Part shown: positions 7,432 to 13,268 of the stretch, piece after piece
Position numbering within the stretch: position 1 is the stretch's first letter
Layout: each line of letters begins with the position of its first letter
Assembly: GCA_028703215.1 (NCBI GenBank)
Contig: JAQVNH010000009.1
Coordinates: 1-13,268, forward strand
Reading direction: 5' to 3'
DNA length: 13,268 nucleotides
Source of the DNA: Eubacteriales bacterium
GTDB taxonomy: Bacteria > Bacillota > Clostridia > Acetivibrionales > STF1-152
The notes under the pieces: model-generated
What the model was told of the DNA's origin: nothing
Databases searched by the model: none
The model's input: the letters and a program-made list of their open reading frames with translations, nothing else
Position numbers and translations under genes: made by a program

Positions 7432-8343
7432 TCAGCTCCTGTCCGGCTTTGCATGTCCGAATTTCCTGCCTGTTATCCGCTCAAAAGCTTCAATATATTT
7501 CTCACCGGTCTTCTTGATGATTTCATCGGGTAATGCAGGCGCCGGCGGTGTTTTGTCCCAGTCAAGCGTTTCGAGATATTCCCTCAAATATTGCTTGTCA
7601 AAACTCTTCTGCGCTCTTCCGGGTTCGTATTCATTCTTTTGCCAGAATCTTGACGAATCCGGGGTAAACATCTCATCCGCAACAACAAGCTCTCCGTTTT
7701 CGATTCCGAATTCAAGCTTGGTGTCAGCCAGGATGAGTCCCTTGCTTTCAGCGTGTACGGAAGCCTTATTGTAGAGTGAGATGCTTGTATCTCTGAGCTT
7801 ATTCGCCAGCTCGGCTCCAATTTTGTTTTTCAGCTCGCAAAAGCTTACTGCTTCATCATGTCCGGATTTCGCTTTTGTTGAAGGGGTAAAAATCGGTTCC
7901 GACAGCTTGTCTGCCTGTTTCAATCCCTTCGGAAGCTTTATCCCGCTTACCTCTCCGGTCTTTTTATAATCCTTGAGACCCGAACCCTCAAGGTAACCTC
8001 TTATAACACACTCCGCTTCAACCATTTGCAGTTTTTTTACGAGCATCGAGCGGCCTTCAAGCTCATCTTCATAGTTCGCAAGCTCCGCGGGAAATTTTGT
8101 GAAGTCAGCGGTTATCATGTGATTCCCGGCAATATCCTCAGTAAAATCAAACCAGAATGCTGAAATGCCGTTGAGCACACTTCCTTTATTCGGTATAAGC
8201 TCCGAGAATACCACGTCAAAGGCGGAAATGCGATCCGAGGAAACTACCAGCAGCATATTTCCAAGGTCGTACACATTTCTGACTTTTCCCTTTATAAAAA
8301 TAGGGAAAGGAATAAAATCTGTATCATTTATAAGTTTTGCCAT
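7432..8343 (-). CDS. purC: SAICAR synthetase (phosphoribosylaminoimidazole-succinocarboxamide synthase), long form
   Basis: A 303-residue enzyme of purine synthesis that joins CAIR and aspartate, using ATP, to give SAICAR. Family motifs are clear: KGKVRNVYDLG (18-28), SSDRISAFDVV (35-45), ECVIRGYLEGSG (111-122), EPIFTPSTKA (149-158), and DEMFTPDSSRFW (223-234) with EPGRAQKSFDKQ (240-251). The length and the C-terminal DWDKTPPAPALP block match the longer, yeast-Ade1-like form rather than the roughly 240-residue form of Bacillus. It sits inside the his operon, 16 bp after hisB and six bases before hisH, which is unusual. AICAR released by HisH/HisF enters the purine route two steps after PurC, so shared expression may balance the two pathways; that is inference. 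GAGGTGG precedes the ATG. Confidence 0.98.
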   Translation of the reverse strand: MAKLINDTDFIPFPIFIKGKVRNVYDLGNMLLVVSSDRISAFDVVFSELIPNKGSVLNGISAFWFDFTEDIAGNHMITADFTKFPAELANYEDELEGRSMLVKKLQMVEAECVIRGYLEGSGLKDYKKTGEVSGIKLPKGLKQADKLSEPIFTPSTKAKSGHDEAVSFCELKNKIGAELANKLRDTSISLYNKASVHAESKGLILADTKLEFGIENGELVVADEMFTPDSSRFWQKNEYEPGRAQKSFDKQYLREYLETLDWDKTPPAPALPDEIIKKTGEKYIEAFERITGRKFGHAKPDRS

Positions 8344-8359
8344 TGAAATCCACCTCTCT

Positions 8360-8947
8360 CTAGAGTGTGCCTTTTGTGGAAAGCACTCCCTCTATTCTCT
8401 TGTCTATAGTTACAGCTTCGCAAAGCGCTCTCGCAAATGATTTGAATACCGCTTCAAGTATATGGTGGCTGCCATTTCCGTAGAGGACTTTAATGTGAAG
8501 ATTCATTCCGGCGTTAAACGCAACGGCGCGGAAGAAATCCTCCGCCAGCTCTGTATCCATTTCCCCCGCTTTTTCTCCCGTCACGGGAATCTCGTAGACC
8601 AGATAAGGTCTGCCGCCGAGATCAAGAACAGTTCTTGCGAGCGTTTCATCCATAGGTACGTATGACATACCGTATCTCTTAATCGACTCTTTGTTTCCAA
8701 GCGCTTTTGCGATCGCCTGTCCCAGTACTATTCCGGTATCCTCCACAGTGTGGTGCTGGTCGACGGCAAGGTCCCCCGCCGTATTTATTTTCAAATCAAA
8801 CAATCCGTGTTTAGCAAACAGTTCAAGCATATGATCTAAAAATCCTATGCCTGTAGTGATTTGGGATTTCCCGCTGCCGTCGAGCTCTATTTCGGCAACT
8901 ATCTGAGTCTCCCTTGTTTTCCTTTCCACTCCCGCCTTCCTGCTCAT
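8360..8947 (-). CDS. hisB: Imidazoleglycerol-phosphate dehydratase (monofunctional)
   Basis: A 195-residue enzyme that dehydrates imidazole glycerol phosphate to imidazole acetol phosphate. The two half-repeats with manganese ligands are visible: FLDHMLELFAKHG (36-48) and HHTVED (65-70) in the first, and GSHHILEAVFKSFARAL (149-165) in the second. It lacks the N-terminal HAD phosphatase domain found in enterobacterial HisB, so it does not supply histidinol-phosphate phosphatase. Start ATG at 8947 with GGAGG six bases upstream. A 79-bp gap to hisC, with a probable promoter in it, sets hisB apart from the upstream genes. Confidence 0.99.
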   Translation of the reverse strand: MSRKAGVERKTRETQIVAEIELDGSGKSQITTGIGFLDHMLELFAKHGLFDLKINTAGDLAVDQHHTVEDTGIVLGQAIAKALGNKESIKRYGMSYVPMDETLARTVLDLGGRPYLVYEIPVTGEKAGEMDTELAEDFFRAVAFNAGMNLHIKVLYGNGSHHILEAVFKSFARALCEAVTIDKRIEGVLSTKGTL

Positions 8948-8971
8948 TTCACGCCTCCGGTATTTTCGATA

Positions 8972-9000
8972 ATTATATTATACATGTTATTTTGTCGCAA
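8972..9000 (-). promoter_or_regulatory. Probable internal sigmaA-like promoter before hisB
   Basis: On the minus strand TTGCGA (8995-9000) and TATAAT (8972-8977) are separated by exactly 17 bases. Start of transcription would be near 8965, about 18 nt before the hisB ATG, with a GGAGG site between. A second overlapping TATAAT (8977-8982) has a poor 12-base spacing. This is the only gap in the operon where I see such a match. Confidence 0.55.
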
Positions 9001-9024
9001 TTTATTTTGCCGCAATATTTTGCC
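8987..9024. repeat. 15-bp near-perfect tandem repeat, 2.5 copies, in the hisC-hisB gap
   Basis: On the plus strand TTATTTTGTCGCAAT (8987-9001) is followed at once by TTATTTTGCCGCAAT (9002-9016), one base different, and then by a partial copy ATTTTGCC (9017-9024). The first unit overlaps the -35 box of the candidate hisB promoter. It could be an operator array or a product of replication slippage. Confidence 0.75.
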
Positions 9025-9026
9025 CT

Positions 9027-10100
9027 TCATTCATCGATATGATTTTGTGTCAGTTTTTTCAGCACTTGCAAGGTTTCCTTCATCTGTTCGGGAGTTCCGA
9101 TAGTGATCCTCAGATAATTCGAAATGCGAGGCTTGTCAAAATGTCTTACCAGTATCCCGTTTTCTCTGAGCTTCTTGAATATTTTCAATGCAGGTATGTC
9201 TTTTTTGCTTGCAAAAACAAAATTCGCCTTTGATTCGACCACATCAAAGCCAAGCTTCCGGAGTTCATCTGTAAATTCACCCCTGGTCCGGATGATGCTG
9301 TTCCTGGTTCCGAGAAAATATTCTTCATCTTCAAATGCCGCTGCCGCGCCGATGAGCGCGAGCGTGTCAAGCGTATATGAGTTGAATGAATCCCTTGCCT
9401 TTTCCAGACCGGTTATAAGATCCTTGTCTCCCATGGCAAATCCGACTCTTAATCCTGCCAGGGATCGCGCTTTTGAAAGGGTTTGCACTACCAGCAGATT
9501 TTCATGCCTTTCGATCAGCTCCAAAGCGCTTTTACCTCCGAAATCTATGTATGCTTCGTCAATAAGCACAACATTCTCCGGATTGTTTTTTATTATCCTT
9601 TCGATGTCTTCCAATTCCATGCAGCTTCCGGTCGGAGCATTCGGATTGGCAATCACGACTCCGCCCCTGCTGCCGAAAAAAGGTTCGACAGGCATTGTAA
9701 AGTCGTCATTTAAAGGGACTGTTTCAAAATCGATGGAGTTTATTTTACAGTAGACCGGATAAAAGGAATATGTCACATCCGCGAACATTATTGGCTTGCC
9801 CGGTTCAAAAAAAGCTTTCCAGGCAAACGCTAAGATCTCGTCTGAGCCGTTTCCCGCAAATATTTGGTTTTTGTCAAGCTTGTAATATCCGGCCAGGGCT
9901 TCCCTGAAGGAGTCACACGAAGGATCCGGATACCGCCTGAGCCTTTCGTCCGCGGCGCACCTGATTGCTTCTGCCACAGCGGGTGATGGAGGATATGGAT
10001 TCTCGTTTGTGTTCAACTTTATGAAATTGCCGCCCTTAGGCTGTTCGCCTGGCACGTAGGTTTCGACGCTTTTAATTGAATTGCTCCAGTATTTGCTCAT
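9027..10100 (-). CDS. hisC: Histidinol-phosphate aminotransferase
   Basis: A 357-residue fold-type I PLP enzyme that transaminates imidazole acetol phosphate with glutamate. The N-terminal KLNTNENPYPPSP (28-40) is typical. ANPNAPTG (151-158) and DEAYIDFG (181-188) bind the cofactor. The Schiff-base lysine is K210 in TLSKARSLAGLRVG, and the conserved arginine that binds the substrate carboxyl or phosphate is in the C-terminal part (YLRITIGT). Its ATG overlaps the hisD stop by four bases and GAGGAAG stands just before it. Other class I/II aminotransferases share the fold, but the N-terminal motif and the operon position settle the assignment. Confidence 0.97.
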   Translation of the reverse strand: MSKYWSNSIKSVETYVPGEQPKGGNFIKLNTNENPYPPSPAVAEAIRCAADERLRRYPDPSCDSFREALAGYYKLDKNQIFAGNGSDEILAFAWKAFFEPGKPIMFADVTYSFYPVYCKINSIDFETVPLNDDFTMPVEPFFGSRGGVVIANPNAPTGSCMELEDIERIIKNNPENVVLIDEAYIDFGGKSALELIERHENLLVVQTLSKARSLAGLRVGFAMGDKDLITGLEKARDSFNSYTLDTLALIGAAAAFEDEEYFLGTRNSIIRTRGEFTDELRKLGFDVVESKANFVFASKKDIPALKIFKKLRENGILVRHFDKPRISNYLRITIGTPEQMKETLQVLKKLTQNHIDE

Positions 10101-11410
10101 TTCTTCCTCGTTTCCAAACCTTTTTTTCTTATGCGAACGGCATTCGCGTGCGCGGTCAGCCCTTCGGCCTCGGCAAGCAGGACGATGGCTTCCGATGATT
10201 TTTCAAAAGCGGCTTTTGTGTATGCAATAATGTTGGTCCTTTTGACAAAGTCATATACCCCGAGAGGAGAATAAAATCTTGCCGTCCCGCCTGTAGGCAG
10301 CACGTGGTTCGGACCTGCAAAATAATCTCCGACAGGTTCAGGCGAGTATTCCCCGAGAAATACAGACCCGGCATTGCGGATTTTTTTCAGGAGTTCGCGA
10401 GGATCTGCTACGCAAAGCTCAAGGTGCTCCGGTGCAATCAGATTCGACAGCTCCGCAGCCTTATCGATGTTTTCCGTCAATATCACGGCGGAATTTTCTT
10501 CGATCGATTTCTTTATAATGTCTTTTCTTCCGAGCCCTGCATATTGAATATCGATCTCCGCTCCGACCGCCTCGGCAATTTCCGGAGAATCGGTTATCAG
10601 CACAGCCGCAGCCATTGTGTCGTGTTCCGCCTGTGAGAGCATGTCCGCCGCTATGTAAGCGGGATCGGCCGAGTCATCGGCGATTATGAGCACCTCGCTG
10701 GGACCGGCTATCATGTCAATGTCAACATCTCCGTATACCAGTCTTTTTGCGCAGGCTACATATACGTTTCCGGGTCCTGTGATTTTATCGACAGCCGGGA
10801 TAGTTTCCGTTCCGTAAGCAAGGGCTGCTATCGCCTGTGCTCCGCCGACTTTATATATCTTCTTTACCCCCGACTCATTCGCGGCAACAAGCATTGCCGG
10901 ATCAATTTTTCCGTTTTTCCCCGGAGGCGTAGCCATATATATATTTTTCACCCCGGCAACAGATGCCGGAATAACATTCATAAGTACTGATGATATAAGG
11001 GGCGCGGTGCCTCCCGGGACGTACACTCCCGCATTTTCAAGCGGAGCGGCTATCTGGCCGGTTTCAGAGCCGCATTCTCCCTTCAGCGTCCATGATAGCT
11101 GCTTTTGTTCCTCATGAAATCTCCGGATGTTCTCCGATGCTTTCCTGACAGCATCCATAAGCTCCGGTGTTATTTCATCATACGCTTTTCTGATCTCGGT
11201 TTCAGAAACTGAATTCCCCTGATTTGCCAACTCAACTCCATCGAATTTGAGGGTAAATTCATTCACTGCCTTATCCCCGTTCTCTCTGACGGTTCTGATG
11301 ATCTCCCGGACATTTTCCATGACTGATTCCATGTCCCTGCGTCCCCTTGCTTTGAACGCAGCTAAAAATGTCTCGTCCCGCGCTGTTCTCATATCTATAA
11401 TTTTGATCAT
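10097..11410 (-). CDS. hisD: Histidinol dehydrogenase
   Basis: A 437-residue zinc enzyme that oxidises L-histidinol to L-histidine in two NAD-dependent steps, the end of the pathway. Zinc ligands match the family: Q260 and H263 (LSQAEHD), D362 (PVGDYFAGPNHV) and H421. The catalytic pair E328-H329 is in IAPEHLE. The family signature region IDMIAGPSEVLIIADD (241-256) and the NAD-site segment TGPGNVYV (221-228) are clear. It overlaps hisG by four bases at its start and hisC by four at its end, so the three are coupled. Confidence 0.99.
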   Translation of the reverse strand: MIKIIDMRTARDETFLAAFKARGRRDMESVMENVREIIRTVRENGDKAVNEFTLKFDGVELANQGNSVSETEIRKAYDEITPELMDAVRKASENIRRFHEEQKQLSWTLKGECGSETGQIAAPLENAGVYVPGGTAPLISSVLMNVIPASVAGVKNIYMATPPGKNGKIDPAMLVAANESGVKKIYKVGGAQAIAALAYGTETIPAVDKITGPGNVYVACAKRLVYGDVDIDMIAGPSEVLIIADDSADPAYIAADMLSQAEHDTMAAAVLITDSPEIAEAVGAEIDIQYAGLGRKDIIKKSIEENSAVILTENIDKAAELSNLIAPEHLELCVADPRELLKKIRNAGSVFLGEYSPEPVGDYFAGPNHVLPTGGTARFYSPLGVYDFVKRTNIIAYTKAAFEKSSEAIVLLAEAEGLTAHANAVRIRKKGLETRKK

Positions 11411-12060
11411 GGTCGATAGGCCTTCCCTTCGAGCTTTTTTCGGAACGCTTCGATTATTTTGTTGATGCGCTCGCTTTCCATTTTCATGCTGACCCTGTTA
11501 ACGATAAGCCTTGCGCTGATTGGCGCAATTTCATCAAGTATCACAAGGCCGTTTTCTCTGAGAGTGTTTCCCGTTTCGACAAGGTCGACTATAACCTCAG
11601 CCAGCCCAACAAGCGGAGCAAGCTCCACAGAGCCGCTAAGATCTATTATTTCAATGGATTCGCGCCTTTTGTTTTCGAAGTAGTCCCTTGCGATGGCCGG
11701 ATATTTTGTCGCGACTCGTTTGTTGTTCAAACTGTCCAATTTGCCGGCCAATTCTTTTGGCCCCGCCACAACCATTTTACAGCGGGCGAATTTCAGATCC
11801 AAAACTTCATACAAGCGTCTTCCCGCCTCCATAACTGAGTCTTTTCCGGCTATTCCGAGATCGGCAGCGCCATAGTCCACATAAGTCGGAACATCAGCGG
11901 GTTTGACCAGAAAAAATCTGGCCATGTTCTCGTTGTCCTCGATTATGAGTTTTCTGGACGCGTTTGTAATTTCGCCGCACTTATACCCTGCGGCTTCAAA
12001 AAAACTGATCGAGTTCTCCGCAAGCCTTCCTTTCGCCAGCGCTATGTTCAGGTACCTCAT
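11407..12060 (-). CDS. hisG: ATP phosphoribosyltransferase, short-form catalytic subunit
   Basis: A 217-residue short HisG that condenses PRPP and ATP, the first and regulated step. It has ALAKGRL (7-13), YGAADLGIAGKD (63-74) and the PRPP-binding stretch at 141-167 with DLVETGNTL at its end. It lacks the C-terminal ACT-like regulatory domain of the roughly 290-residue long form, so activity and histidine feedback are expected to depend on HisZ. The gene for HisZ is directly upstream, 19 bp away, which fits. A GGAAAGGTG site precedes the ATG. Confidence 0.98.
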   Translation of the reverse strand: MRYLNIALAKGRLAENSISFFEAAGYKCGEITNASRKLIIEDNENMARFFLVKPADVPTYVDYGAADLGIAGKDSVMEAGRRLYEVLDLKFARCKMVVAGPKELAGKLDSLNNKRVATKYPAIARDYFENKRRESIEIIDLSGSVELAPLVGLAEVIVDLVETGNTLRENGLVILDEIAPISARLIVNRVSMKMESERINKIIEAFRKKLEGKAYRP

Positions 12061-12079
12061 ATCTTCACACCTTTCCGAT

Positions 12080-13268
12080 TCACAGGGATTTCAAATATTT
12101 CTCGGCATCCAGCATATTCTTTTCGCCTGTTTCCAGATCACACACCTCTACTGTATCGTCATTATTTACATAAATATACCCGCCGATATTTTTCTTTTTC
12201 GCGTAAGCTTCAACTGCGGCACGTCCCTTGCGCATTATATCCACCTCAACGGCGAGTCCCTGGCTGCGAAGTTCCGCGCAGATTTTATATGCCTTTGCCC
12301 TCGCATCCTCTGAAAAGCTTATTATCGTGTCTGTTACGGGTTTTTTACCGATCAGTCCCTGTCTCTCCAATGCTGTCATGAGCATGTTAACTCCAAGAGA
12401 AAAGCCAGTTGCGGAAAGCTTTCGGCCGAATTTTCCGACAAGACCGTCATATCTCCCGCCCCTAAGTACCGGAAATCCGATATCATGAGTATATCCTTTA
12501 AATATAACGCCTGTGTAGAAATTGGGGTTTTGCAGCATCCCAAGATCGATCGAGACATATTTCTCCATGCCGTAGTCTTTTAAAATCGCATACACCTGTT
12601 CAAGATTCTCAAGCGCCTTACGCGCGCGCGCATTCCTTGTAAGACCGCTGAGTTTTTCGATCATATCGATTCCGCCGTAAAATCCCGAAAGCCCCAGTAT
12701 AAGCTTCTGAAGATTTTTATCCAGACCGCGCTCTTTGACCATATCTTCAAGTCCGATAAAATCCTTTCTGTCTATCATAACCCTGATCTTTTCTGCATTG
12801 CTTTCGGAAAGAGCGCTCTCTTCCATTATCCCTTTGAAAAACTGCATCTGGCCGATGTCGATCTGAAAACTCTCTATCCCGAGGCCGGTAATCAAATTGA
12901 TTGCAGCCGCTATTACTTCGGCATCCGCATCGGCATTATCCTCTCCCATTATTTCCACGCCGGCCGCGGTGAATTCCTTCAGTTTGCCGCCGCCCAACTC
13001 GTTGTATCTGAAAGTATTGCATATATATGAGATCCTCAAAGGAAGAGCGCAATCCGACAATTTTGTCGCGGCGACCCTTGCCGCAGGTATTGTGGCGTCG
13101 GGTCTCATGACGAGTATCCTGCCTTGCTGGTCGAAAAATTTAAACATTGTTTCCTGCGAGACAAGGCCTGATTCTGGTGAAAAAGCATCATAATACTCGA
13201 GTGTTGGCGTCTCTATCTCCGAAAAACCGCAGGATCTGAATGTATTCCTTATCCTGGTTTCGATATCC
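12080..13268 (-). CDS. hisZ: ATP phosphoribosyltransferase regulatory subunit HisZ (N-terminus cut by window edge)
   Basis: The frame is open to the right edge: 395 residues are visible, and the start, probably 15-30 residues further, lies outside. The ATG at 13147 is internal, since the conserved class II synthetase opening (FSEIETPTLEYYDAFS) is read in frame upstream of it. HisZ is a histidyl-tRNA synthetase relative without aminoacylation activity that activates short HisG and binds histidine. A degenerate motif 2 (CNTFRYNELGGGKLKEF) is present. The HisRS histidine-binding LVRGLDYY is replaced by MLQNPNFYTGVIFKGY, and LRGGRYDGLVGKFGR follows. These changes and the neighbouring hisG favour HisZ over a true HisRS. 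A C-terminal domain resembling the anticodon-binding fold (from about TDTIISFSED) is kept. The operon promoter and any T-box leader would be beyond the window. Confidence 0.95.
   Translation of the reverse strand, partial: DIETRIRNTFRSCGFSEIETPTLEYYDAFSPESGLVSQETMFKFFDQQGRILVMRPDATIPAARVAATKLSDCALPLRISYICNTFRYNELGGGKLKEFTAAGVEIMGEDNADADAEVIAAAINLITGLGIESFQIDIGQMQFFKGIMEESALSESNAEKIRVMIDRKDFIGLEDMVKERGLDKNLQKLILGLSGFYGGIDMIEKLSGLTRNARARKALENLEQVYAILKDYGMEKYVSIDLGMLQNPNFYTGVIFKGYTHDIGFPVLRGGRYDGLVGKFGRKLSATGFSLGVNMLMTALERQGLIGKKPVTDTIISFSEDARAKAYKICAELRSQGLAVEVDIMRKGRAAVEAYAKKKNIGGYIYVNNDDTVEVCDLETGEKNMLDAEKYLKSL

Noticed and set aside
9124..9753. 209-codon plus-strand open frame opposite hisC
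   Set aside because: Antisense to a fully conserved hisC, low-complexity Ser-rich translation, no ribosome binding site.
12080..13147. hisZ starting at the ATG at 13147
   Set aside because: The same frame is open up to the window edge and upstream codons encode the conserved FSEIETPTLEYYD segment, so this ATG is internal and the gene is truncated by the window.
12080..13268. True histidyl-tRNA synthetase (hisS)
   Set aside because: The LVRGLDYY histidine-binding motif of HisRS is replaced, motif 2 is degenerate, and the gene directly precedes a short-form hisG, the usual partner of hisZ.

Overview
The window is a leftward-reading (minus-strand) stretch of chromosome with no believable plus-strand gene. 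It looks like an anaerobic Firmicute of the class Clostridia. The signs are a HisZ plus short-form HisG pair, a fused HisIE, groESL under a perfect CIRCE operator, strong GGAGG-type ribosome binding sites, TTG starts, and a cell-wall-type GH18 protein with a stalk (copper-amine-oxidase-N-like) domain and an SH3 domain. A genus cannot be named from the sequence. Both edges cut through genes: hisZ at the right edge lacks its N-terminus and the GH18 gene at the left edge lacks its C-terminus.

From right to left, in the direction of transcription, the first block (about 13268-4514) is a compact histidine biosynthesis operon: hisZ, hisG, hisD, hisC, hisB, purC, hisH, hisA, hisF, hisIE. Three junctions are 4-bp ATGA overlaps (hisG/hisD, hisD/hisC, hisH/hisA); the other gaps are 6 to 79 bp. 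All steps from PRPP+ATP to histidine are present except histidinol-phosphate phosphatase. The unusual member is purC (SAICAR synthetase, long form), inserted between hisB and hisH. The HisH/HisF synthase releases AICAR, which enters the purine pathway downstream of PurC, so the gene placement joins two pathways that share an intermediate. A likely internal promoter and a 15-bp tandem repeat lie in the hisC-hisB gap, so hisB-purC-hisHAF-hisIE may be transcribed partly on its own.

The second block (4364-2202) is groES-groEL. It has a sigmaA-like promoter, a perfect CIRCE operator (HrcA site) in the leader and a strong intrinsic terminator after groEL. No convincing terminator separates hisIE from this promoter.

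The third block (2167-1) has its own sigmaA-like promoter and then two genes: a 174-residue two-helix membrane protein of unknown function, and a membrane-anchored GH18 protein probably acting on cell-wall or extracellular glycan.

I see no mobile element, CRISPR array, tRNA or rRNA, and no clear sign of a new multi-gene system. The points worth a second look are purC inside the his operon, the repeat/promoter in the hisC-hisB gap, the inverted repeat around the groESL -35 region, and the uncharacterised membrane-protein/GH18 pair.
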